24,676 bases of DNA. Source: Candidatus Gorgonimonas leptogorgiae (lineage in GTDB: Bacteria; Pseudomonadota; Gammaproteobacteria; Pseudomonadales; Endozoicomonadaceae). The position numbers and the translations under genes were made by a program. Shown one piece after another: positions 15,253 through 22,399 of the stretch (position 1 is its first letter; each line of letters starts with the position of its first letter). Under the pieces are notes generated by a model, which was given only the letters and a program-made list of their open reading frames with translations, ran no database searches and was not told where the DNA came from. The DNA lies in NCBI GenBank assembly GCA_929200515.1, contig CAKNAD010000012.1, positions 1-24,676 of the forward strand, in the 5' to 3' direction.

Positions 15253-17199
15253 TCAGGATACTTTTGATTTCATATTAAGTAGTTTAATTGCTTGGTATTC
15301 AGCTTCTAAAGTTTTCGCTACCGACCCACTCATTTCAGCTATTCTTTTTATGCTTTTTTGTAGTAACAGTTGAGCGACATGCTCATGTTGTTCTACATTC
15401 TCAAATACAGATTGTAGTTGAGTAGATTGTGCCTGTAATTTGGTTGCGTCAGATTCGAGTTTAGTTTTATCATAATTTAAACCAGCATTAGTCCCCATAA
15501 GTATGCCTTCAGTAACCTGGAGAGTATGTTTAGTCGCTTGAGCAGCAACACGAGACTGTGATGCAATTTTTGCACCAACCTCAGATGCGGCTTTCGAGAG
15601 CTTAATACCTTTAAAACCAAGTTTGCTTGCCAGCTTGTTTATAAGTTGAATTATCTTAGTACCAATTTTCGAGGCGGCGGTAGCAATAGCTGAACCAAAT
15701 GTTAGAAGGACTAATAGACCCTGTATTGCCATACCAGTATACTGGGTATCTTTCAGAGCATCTTCTATACTAGCTCCTCCTTTCCTATAAAGCTTATATA
15801 TACAGGCATCAAATGTCCCCATTGTTCTTCCGTCTACTGTTTTAGTAACAAAATTCGCTGAAGTTATACCTAAAGCAACTATACCTGCTATTATCGCTAC
15901 AATTCCCACAATCACAGCAGGTGCTGTTAGACCACCTGTGAGAACCATACTAAGAACGCTTACTATAATTGCTATAGCTGCCATAACTATCCCCACTATA
16001 CCCATGGTTTTTCTTTCTTTTTCTGCTTTTGCTTGCTTTTCAGCCACATCTTTTATTGTTGATATTTGTCGGTCAGAAGCTAAGCTTCTAGTGTGTTTAG
16101 CATGATCTAATTTCTCTTTAGCTGTTTTATGTTTACCAGTTTTTAACTTTTCCATCTCCATCATTATTTTTATAGCATAAGATCCTCGAGTATCTAGATA
16201 CCTATTTATTAAAGATTGCAAAGACGCACTATTTGCAATATTATGTATATTTCCTTTTAATGCCATAGAGCGTTTTCTGGCGTCTAAAATATGATCAGGA
16301 ATATTTCTATTTAGATGAATCTTGTTATCCTTTGAGTCTTTTTGATCGCCACCAATCTCAGAGCCATAACGAGAAAACTTTTTAGCTTTAGTTTGATGCA
16401 ATTTATTAAACTCTGACATTGTCTGATAGCTGGATTCAGTAGCAACTTCAGGTTTAGATCTGCTTTCTAAACTGCTATCCTCATCATTAAATAAAGTTGC
16501 TGCAGATAGACCATCTTTGCTTTTACCTTTTAAATTACCTTCGGTCTTGAAAAACGATCTTTCTCCATTTGCTACTTTTGTTCTGAAATCTTTAACACCA
16601 TTCATGAGTTCATCTACAAATTCATCTAATTCTTGTTCTGTTTGTATATTACCTGAATGAGCCTTAGATATCTTATCTTTAGGATGTGCAGTTTTACCAT
16701 GAGCATCTGTAGCTTTAGTAGTTGTGGATGTTTTGTTATTCTTATGAACGTTCTTCTTGCTTTGATTTTTAGCGGCTTCAGGTGATAGGCTAGATTTTTT
16801 TTCTAGATTTTGTTTGCTCGATGTAGCTACTTTATTAGAAAAAGTTTTTGAGCTTGATTTATTTGTGCTTTGATGTTCATCTTTAGCAGATGATGTATTG
16901 CTATCATCTTGATGATCTTTAGCATGAGAAGTGGAATCTGTTTTTTCTTTCCATGGTGCTAATATAGGCTTGCTACCTAGAAGTGATTTTCCTGCTAAAC
17001 CAAAATTTTTAGCTGTTTCATCACGAGAAACATAAAGAGATTTTAACAGCTTGCCATGGTCTTTTTTTTGATTCTTAGCCTCTTTTTTATTCTGAATATT
17101 TTGGTCTTCATCAGCTTTAGCTTTAGCTTTGTCAGCTTTATTTTGAGATGGATCGGTTATTCCAACATTAACCGGACTGCTACTAACAGAAATACCCAT
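15253..17199 (-). CDS. Probable type III secretion pore-forming translocator, SctE-like (SipB/IpaB/YopB type)
   Basis: A 648-residue protein with the plan of the large translocator that inserts in the host membrane. The first roughly 240 residues are polar and Ser/Lys-rich, with an N-terminus (MGISVSSSPVNVG) suited to type III export. A helical region runs from 300 to 395 and ends with a charged EKQAKAEKERKT stretch. A long hydrophobic domain follows (398-446), then a polar hinge (451-487) with TMGTFDACIYKLYRKGGAS, a second hydrophobic segment (488-510) and a C-terminal helical domain (about 545-645). Two hydrophobic regions separated by about 40-70 residues behind a coiled coil, with a helical tail, are the SctE hallmark. 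ATG 17199 has a TGGAGT ribosome site. It is first in a three-gene operon. No SycD/SctG chaperone gene lies beside it, which is unusual. Its DNA is visibly richer in G+C than most neighbours. Confidence 0.7.
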   Translation of the reverse strand: MGISVSSSPVNVGITDPSQNKADKAKAKADEDQNIQNKKEAKNQKKDHGKLLKSLYVSRDETAKNFGLAGKSLLGSKPILAPWKEKTDSTSHAKDHQDDSNTSSAKDEHQSTNKSSSKTFSNKVATSSKQNLEKKSSLSPEAAKNQSKKNVHKNNKTSTTTKATDAHGKTAHPKDKISKAHSGNIQTEQELDEFVDELMNGVKDFRTKVANGERSFFKTEGNLKGKSKDGLSAATLFNDEDSSLESRSKPEVATESSYQTMSEFNKLHQTKAKKFSRYGSEIGGDQKDSKDNKIHLNRNIPDHILDARKRSMALKGNIHNIANSASLQSLINRYLDTRGSYAIKIMMEMEKLKTGKHKTAKEKLDHAKHTRSLASDRQISTIKDVAEKQAKAEKERKTMGIVGIVMAAIAIIVSVLSMVLTGGLTAPAVIVGIVAIIAGIVALGITSANFVTKTVDGRTMGTFDACIYKLYRKGGASIEDALKDTQYTGMAIQGLLVLLTFGSAIATAASKIGTKIIQLINKLASKLGFKGIKLSKAASEVGAKIASQSRVAAQATKHTLQVTEGILMGTNAGLNYDKTKLESDATKLQAQSTQLQSVFENVEQHEHVAQLLLQKSIKRIAEMSGSVAKTLEAEYQAIKLLNMKSKVS

Positions 17200-17347
17200 A
17201 GAAACTCCATTTTACTATATTATTAATGCTTCCCTATTAGAAACACAAAAATTCAACATTCAAAATAAGATTACATGAGTTTATTACTATTTATAAAAGT
17301 ACGCTAGTTAATTAGCCACCTTATTAAAAGTATAGATCATAACCTAG

Positions 17348-17353
17348 ATTATA
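17348..17353 (-). promoter_or_regulatory. Candidate -10 box for the translocator operon
   Basis: A perfect TATAAT on the minus strand in the 177-bp gap between znuC and the SctE-like gene, about 150 bp ahead of the start codon. No good -35 hexamer is seen, and AT-rich DNA gives such matches by chance. Confidence 0.3.
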
Positions 17354-17376
17354 CAATTAATTTAAAATTTTTTTAA

Positions 17377-18132
17377 TTATTTAGGTATTATTGATCCAGA
17401 AACATCATGAATATGATCGTGTTTATGATGATAAAAAGCTATATCTTTATTGCCAGGGATATTAAAGATTTTACTATATTCAGGATTGTTTTTTACCTGT
17501 TGCGGAGTTCCTAAGCAACATATATGCTTATTTAGGCAAATAACCCTATTCGTTGCCGCCATTACAATATGTAGGTCGTGTGAAACCATCAATACTGCTC
17601 TGTTAGCTGTATCTGCATTATGCATATTCATGATGATTTTGTATAGCTCTCTTTGACCATAGAAATCTATCCCTTGCATTGGTTCATCTAATATCAATAA
17701 TTCAGGATTGTTTAGTAACGCTCTAGATAATAGTACTCGTTGTAACTCACCTCCTGATAGATGATCCAATTGTTGATTAATAGTTTTAACTACACCAGTA
17801 GTTTCTAAGTATTCATTGATTTTTTTAATAGAAATATCTTTATTAGCTAAGTGTAAAAAATCTTTTACTGTTATAGGAATCTGCCGATTAACAGTGATTT
17901 TTTGTGGTACATAGCCAATTCGAAGATTAGGCTTTAGCCAGCAGTTACCTGAAGTTGGTTGCTGAATCTTAGTTGCTATTTTTACTAAAGATGTTTTACC
18001 AGAACCGTTTGGTCCTATTAGGGTTACTATTTCTCCTGATGCAATATCAAAAGAAACATCTTTGAGTATTTGATTATAGCCATGCTTTAAATTTATATTT
18101 TTAAATGATAATACCAAGTTTTCCATATTCAC
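17377..18132 (-). CDS. znuC: Zinc ABC transporter ATP-binding protein ZnuC
   Basis: ATPase subunit of the high-affinity zinc importer; works on the cytoplasmic face with membrane partner ZnuB and periplasmic ZnuA. All ABC motifs are present: Walker A GPNGSGKT (40-47), Q-loop Q77, signature LSGGEL (125-130), Walker B LLILDEP (145-151) and switch His in SHD (H185). The tail has KHICCLGTPQQV and then a His-rich stretch YHHKHDHIHD (234-243), a ZnuC trait thought to sense zinc. The listed start is GTG 18132; ATG 18126 two codons in is as likely, and neither has a strong ribosome site. It follows spoT by 70 bp on the same strand and may be co-transcribed. znuA and znuB are absent from the window, and no convincing Zur box is seen. 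Confidence 0.92.
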   Translation of the reverse strand: MNMENLVLSFKNINLKHGYNQILKDVSFDIASGEIVTLIGPNGSGKTSLVKIATKIQQPTSGNCWLKPNLRIGYVPQKITVNRQIPITVKDFLHLANKDISIKKINEYLETTGVVKTINQQLDHLSGGELQRVLLSRALLNNPELLILDEPMQGIDFYGQRELYKIIMNMHNADTANRAVLMVSHDLHIVMAATNRVICLNKHICCLGTPQQVKNNPEYSKIFNIPGNKDIAFYHHKHDHIHDVSGSIIPK

Positions 18133-18202
18133 TACTTATATATTTCAATTTCTTTGATTACGAGGTGTATCCTAAAAGTAGGTATACCTTTAAGATATCC
18201 GC

Positions 18203-20326
18203 TTAGGAACCTTTTCTTCTATGTATAGACAAAATCCCTTTAATAATCCGTATTTTTTTTATTATATTAGCTAAATGTAACCTGTTTTTTACATTAATTA
18301 GCAATTGAGCTACAAAAAACTTTGCATTTTGTTCTTCTATACTTATTTTTTCTATATTGCCATCTTCTATGGCTATGCATGTAGCAATATGTGCTATCAT
18401 TCCTTTAAATCTAGTAGATTCTATGTATAGCTCTACCGAAAATTCTCCAGGTACATTTTTATCCCATTCTACATCAAGGATTTTATCAGGATTATTTTGT
18501 CTAATATCGTTAATATTTTGACAGGATTCCACATGAATAACCATACCTCTACCAGCACTCACATGACCTATAACAGGATCCCCAGGTATAGGATGACAAC
18601 ATTTACCATAAGTAACAACTAAACTTTCAGCACCACGAATATATATAGGTTTAGAATTATCTATTCGTGCTTTTTGAGGTGATTTATCGGAATTAGAAAC
18701 TAGTATTTTAGCAATAACATATGCCATTCTATTGCCTAAACCTATGTCTTCTAATAAGTTTTCAAGGGAAATAATGGATAAGTTTTTTAATTGCTTGTTT
18801 AGAATATCTGGATCTATTGTACTTAAACTCAAGCAGTAACTTTGTAACGCCTTGTTAAGCAACCTTTTACCTAATGAAATCGACTCGCTTTTGCGTTGAT
18901 GTTTTAGAAAGTTTCTGATGTGAGATCTTGCTTTACCAGTTACTATAAAATCTAGCCATCCAGCACTTGGGGTCGCTTTAGGTGCTGTTACTATTTCTAC
19001 TGTTTGTCCGCTTTGTAATGGTGTACTTAAAGAAGATAAATTTTTATCTATTCGACAAGAAATACAAGAATTCCCTAATTCTGTATGTATGGCATAAGCA
19101 TAGTCTACAGGTGTAGCTCCTCTAGGAAGTTCAAAAATATGACCTTTAGGCGAAAACACATATATTTCATCTGGAAATAAATCTACTTTTACATTTTCAA
19201 TAAACTCTATAGAATCACCAGCACTTTTTTGTAACTCTAACACTCCCTTTAGCCACTGGCTTATACGTGTTCTACTGCTCGGCGGAAATTCTTCTTTTGA
19301 TTTATAAAATGAATGTGCAGCTATACCATAATTAGCCATTTCATCCATTTCTTTGGTTCTGATTTGAATTTCAATGGGTATACCATGCATTCCAAATAAC
19401 GTTGTATGCAATGATTGATAACCATTCGCTTTAGGTATAGCGATATAGTCTTTGAAGCGCCCTGGTATGGGTTTATATAAGTTGTGAGCTACTCCTAAAG
19501 CTCTATATGCTTCATCTATATTATTAACTATAACTCGAAAAGCAAAAACATCCATTATATCGCTAAAGGATTTTTTTTGCTCTTTCATTTTATAATAAAT
19601 ACCATAAAGATGTTTTTCTCTACCGAGTACATCTGCGTTAATTTTTTCTTTTTTTAACCTATTTAAAATCGTTCTTTGCACTTGAGAAATTAAATCATGC
19701 TGATGTTTTCTGGAGCTATTTACCATGCGTTCAATTAATTTTGCTCTTACCGGATATAGTGAGAAAAAGCCTAAATCTTCTAGCTCTATTCGTAACATAT
19801 GCATACCTAGCCTATTAGCAATAGGTGCATATATTTCTAAAGTTTCCTTAGCAATACGGCAGCGTTTATCGGAGTTAAGAGCCCCTAATGTGCGCATATT
19901 ATGCAATCGGTCAGACAACTTAATTAAAATAACACGTATATCTTTAGCCATAGCTAAAGCCATTTTTTGAAAGTTTTCTGCTTGGGCAATGGCTCTATCT
20001 TCAAAGTGCATATGCGTTAATTTGCTGACTCCATCTACTAAATCGGCGATAGTCTCACCAAATTGTTTAGCAATTGCATGTTTTTCAATTCCCGTATCTT
20101 CAATTACATCATGTAACATTGCAGCCATTAAGCTCTGATGATCCATATGCATATCTGCGAGTATTGCGGCAACCTCGAGTGGGTGATTTATATATGGAAT
20201 TCCACTACGACGAATTTGACCATCATGAGCTTGTTCCGCATAAAAATAAGCACGACGTACCATATTTATTTGGCATGGCTGTAAATAGGAATTTAAGCGG
20301 TTAGCAAATTTTTCTATATTTAGCAA
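18203..20326 (-). CDS. spoT: Bifunctional (p)ppGpp synthetase/hydrolase SpoT
   Basis: Degrades (p)ppGpp and makes it under non-amino-acid stress. Its 707 residues match E. coli SpoT (702) in length and order. The HD hydrolase is intact: H48 in NHPLEVA, HDVIEDT (72-78) and LSDR (D139). The synthetase carries RFKD (290-293), the basic signature of bifunctional enzymes, then YIAIPKANGYQSLHT. The TGS domain is at about 386-450, with FPDEIYVFSPKG and HTELGN. A CC-type motif KCCHPIPGDPVIGHVS is followed by a C-terminal ACT domain. The start is a TTG at 20326, backed by AGGGG at 20336-20340 with good spacing; residues from it align with the usual SpoT N-terminus. It is followed by znuC, not by the rpoZ/trmH/recG neighbours of E. 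coli. Together with relA it completes the stringent-response pair. Confidence 0.96.
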   Translation of the reverse strand: MLNIEKFANRLNSYLQPCQINMVRRAYFYAEQAHDGQIRRSGIPYINHPLEVAAILADMHMDHQSLMAAMLHDVIEDTGIEKHAIAKQFGETIADLVDGVSKLTHMHFEDRAIAQAENFQKMALAMAKDIRVILIKLSDRLHNMRTLGALNSDKRCRIAKETLEIYAPIANRLGMHMLRIELEDLGFFSLYPVRAKLIERMVNSSRKHQHDLISQVQRTILNRLKKEKINADVLGREKHLYGIYYKMKEQKKSFSDIMDVFAFRVIVNNIDEAYRALGVAHNLYKPIPGRFKDYIAIPKANGYQSLHTTLFGMHGIPIEIQIRTKEMDEMANYGIAAHSFYKSKEEFPPSSRTRISQWLKGVLELQKSAGDSIEFIENVKVDLFPDEIYVFSPKGHIFELPRGATPVDYAYAIHTELGNSCISCRIDKNLSSLSTPLQSGQTVEIVTAPKATPSAGWLDFIVTGKARSHIRNFLKHQRKSESISLGKRLLNKALQSYCLSLSTIDPDILNKQLKNLSIISLENLLEDIGLGNRMAYVIAKILVSNSDKSPQKARIDNSKPIYIRGAESLVVTYGKCCHPIPGDPVIGHVSAGRGMVIHVESCQNINDIRQNNPDKILDVEWDKNVPGEFSVELYIESTRFKGMIAHIATCIAIEDGNIEKISIEEQNAKFFVAQLLINVKNRLHLANIIKKIRIIKGILSIHRRKGS

Positions 20327-20415
20327 TCCGATATTCCCCTATATGTGGAAGATTAAACCTTAAAGCACATAAAATTAAATTAATATTTTAAACTTTTCAT
20401 TTGCCATCATATCAT

Positions 20416-20547
20416 ATGGTTATTGAAAGTTTAATTTTTTTCTTAGTCTTTTCTTTAGTTGCTTTATTGTCTGCTACAATTTTTTTAGTGATACCTATTA
20501 AAATTTGGTTTTTACAGATAAACCTATCCTTATTAAGTACTTGTTGA
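20416..20547 (+). CDS. Possible 43-residue membrane peptide
   Basis: An ATG-started frame of 43 codons whose product is almost wholly hydrophobic: MVIESLIFFLVFSLVALLSA for the first 20 residues, then a second hydrophobic stretch ending LLSTC. One membrane span is likely if it is translated. No ribosome site precedes the ATG, and hydrophobic chance frames are common in AT-rich DNA, so this is weak. It is divergent from spoT. Confidence 0.2.
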   Translation: MVIESLIFFLVFSLVALLSATIFLVIPIKIWFLQINLSLLSTC

Positions 20548-20598
20548 AAAAGAAAAATCAATCTCTAATAGCCATCAAAAATGTGACATTTTTTATAT

Positions 20599-20622
20599 TA
20601 TACAGGTGGCAGTTAGAAATAC
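20599..20622 (-). repeat. Family A end, reversed
   Basis: TTACAGGTGGCAGTTAGAAA-like end matching the left arm of 3330-3386 and 6115-6141; the rest of the family is missing. It leads directly into the hairpin at 20632-20659. Confidence 0.5.
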
Positions 20623-20631
20623 TGGCTCTCA

Positions 20632-20659
20632 GTATGTCTTTTCTTCTGAAAAGACGTAT
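20632..20659. other. Strong hairpin, 12-bp stem
   Basis: GTATGTCTTTTC pairs with GAAAAGACGTAT around a TTCT loop (eight perfect pairs, then one G-T, two A-T and a terminal G-T). No T-run follows. It shares GAAAAGACGT with the hairpin region at 10336-10350, so it is likely part of the same repeat system. Confidence 0.6.
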
Positions 20660-20844
20660 CTTAAGGTAAAATCATATATACTATAAATAATGGTATTTTA
20701 TAAATTCCATCCTAATATTTTAAACATCAAAAAATAAATCTTTATATTTTAGGAAAATTACTGCTCAACTTTAGTTACTCTATTTTATATAAGAATAAAT
20801 CATTTTTAACATTTCTGATTAGTTTAGTAAAAGGAGATTATAGT

Positions 20845-22143
20845 ATGGCTATTGATAAACTACCTCAAAATATCGATGGTAAGAATATTCCTTTTAGTGA
20901 TGATAGTAGTGCAACACAAAGCCCTGAGACGCATAAATTTCAAAATCTTACAGTTACACAAACTGAACCAACAATTAGTCTGAGGGAACAGACAAAGAGG
21001 AATGCAGAACAACTTGCGAAGGTTTACATACCCATGAGTAAGTTATCAAAAAAAGCAATAAAGGGTATTGAAAAAGCTAGGTTAACCATGGCTAGAGAGA
21101 GTATGTTTCCTGAAAATGTATCTATTGGGAGAATGGATGATACGCCTAACATGGTGCTCAAAAAAAATACTTTATCACAGATAACCACAGGGGCAATTCC
21201 TGCATTAACTGTTACAGCAGAAGATGTTGTTGCTAAACCTGGAGGGAAGCTAGATAGCCCAAAGACTTTGGATGAATATTTTGCTTTTGACCCTGAAACG
21301 CCTGTAGGTAGAAAAGATATTTGTTTGTTTGGCATCGCAAATGATTTGCAAGCTTATTTAGAAAAAAGGGAGCATGTAGGAGTTTTTAGTAAGCTTGCTG
21401 AAGATGAAGGGCACGAAGTAGCAAATATAGAAGGAAAATATCCTATTTTTGCTGGCGTTTTTTCTGAGTACCAAAAAGGTAAAGAAGTAAAGGTATGGAA
21501 TCCTCGGAGAGCTATTATATTGAAAGCTATAAAGACACATACTTTTGTAGTAGCTGGACTTCTTGTTGGTAGTTTTGCTCCACCAATAGATGCACATGTA
21601 AAGCTTCCAACAACATTAGCAAAAACACTTCGTGGTAGTAATAGACTACGTAAATTCTTAGGTGCTTCTGTGAAAAAAGTAAAACAGGCACCTATAGATT
21701 TTACCAAAGGAGTAGTTAACTACGTAGCAGATGGTCTTTCAAAAGATAAAAAAGCAGAATTACCTAAAATACCTAAGCCAGGTATACTCAAAACAAAAGT
21801 AGAAAAATTACAGGATAAAGTAGATAAAGCCCTCGAAAAAGAAGAACAAGAAAAAAATAAAATTTTAATGTTGCGAATTAGTTATATGCCTAAAGATGGA
21901 TTAGTACCAGTTGGCGAAAAAGAAATATCCTTACGGGATGTAGGAAATAAACTAGGGATGATTCAAAAATCTGAAGTTATCTCTGAGGAAGGTGATACTA
22001 TTAGTATCTCTGGTAATTCAGATGCAGATAGTGGCTTTGATGAAAGCATGCCTTATGAAAGCGACTCTGAACTTGACGAGATACTTGAAATATATGAAGA
22101 ATGTAGAGGTTTAGCAGAAGAAAATGCTAAACGTCAGGGCTAA
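20845..22143 (+). CDS. Unassigned hydrophilic protein with acidic tail, candidate effector
   Basis: A 432-residue protein I do not recognise. It has no Sec signal. The first 60 residues are polar and Gln/Thr-rich; the start MAIDKLPQNIDG resembles in style the MAIRVDS start of the SctB-like protein. A stretch near 230-250 (THTFVVAGLLVGSFAPP) is hydrophobic but short. Residues 312-340 form a Lys/Glu coiled coil. The last 55 residues are strongly acidic and Ser-rich, including DADSGFDES (393-401) and SDSELDEIL (406-414). ATG 20845 has an excellent AAGGAGA site, and the DNA is richer in G+C than the spacers (25 of 60 in 21181-21240). It stands alone. A host-directed role is an inference from composition and neighbours; an ordinary cytoplasmic protein is not excluded. 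Confidence 0.7.
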   Translation: MAIDKLPQNIDGKNIPFSDDSSATQSPETHKFQNLTVTQTEPTISLREQTKRNAEQLAKVYIPMSKLSKKAIKGIEKARLTMARESMFPENVSIGRMDDTPNMVLKKNTLSQITTGAIPALTVTAEDVVAKPGGKLDSPKTLDEYFAFDPETPVGRKDICLFGIANDLQAYLEKREHVGVFSKLAEDEGHEVANIEGKYPIFAGVFSEYQKGKEVKVWNPRRAIILKAIKTHTFVVAGLLVGSFAPPIDAHVKLPTTLAKTLRGSNRLRKFLGASVKKVKQAPIDFTKGVVNYVADGLSKDKKAELPKIPKPGILKTKVEKLQDKVDKALEKEEQEKNKILMLRISYMPKDGLVPVGEKEISLRDVGNKLGMIQKSEVISEEGDTISISGNSDADSGFDESMPYESDSELDEILEIYEECRGLAEENAKRQG

Positions 22144-22292
22144 AAATAAAAGGTTTAATTCAAGGCAAAATACTGCCCGAATGCAAGTGCATTTCAAAGT
22201 GTTTTAACGATGAAGTAAATCTTTTTAATAGCCCCCAGAGGGCAAGGCTTATAAGCTTTTATCCTGCGTTAGTATTTCTTGATTTAGTCGAC

Positions 22293-22374
22293 ACTAAGCC
22301 TGCGAAACGCTACATTAGCTAAAAACTTATAATTACTTGCTGAAAACCCGCATTTCCAACTTCCATGTGTATAG
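22293..22374 (+). repeat. Interspersed repeat family A, copy 3
   Basis: Parallels 1-82 from end to end (ACTAAGCCTGCGAAACGCTA, TTAGCTAAAAACTTATAAT, TACTTGCTGAAAAC, CGCATTTCCAACTT, CCATGTGTATAG). It lies just past the 3' end of the kinase gene. The two most complete copies, this and 1-82, are the same length. Confidence 0.8.
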
Positions 22375-22399
22375 TTCATATTATTTTATTTTCTACAGG

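Larger units (their letters stand above)
20327..20844. other. Divergent intergenic stretch between spoT and the 432-residue gene
   Basis: Holds a reversed family A end (20599-20622), a strong 12-bp hairpin (20632-20659) and one small hydrophobic open frame (20416-20547). The spoT promoter should be here, but no clear hexamer pair stands out. The right end supplies the AAGGAGA ribosome site of the next gene. Confidence 0.6.

Noticed and set aside
18154..18190. The palindromic AGGTATACCT between spoT and znuC, considered as a Zur operator or terminator
   Set aside because: Does not resemble the usual gammaproteobacterial Zur box, and there is no U-tract; too short to call.
21024..21707. Minus-strand open frames opposite the 432-residue gene
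   Set aside because: They overlap each other and a gene with an excellent ribosome site; taken as shadows.
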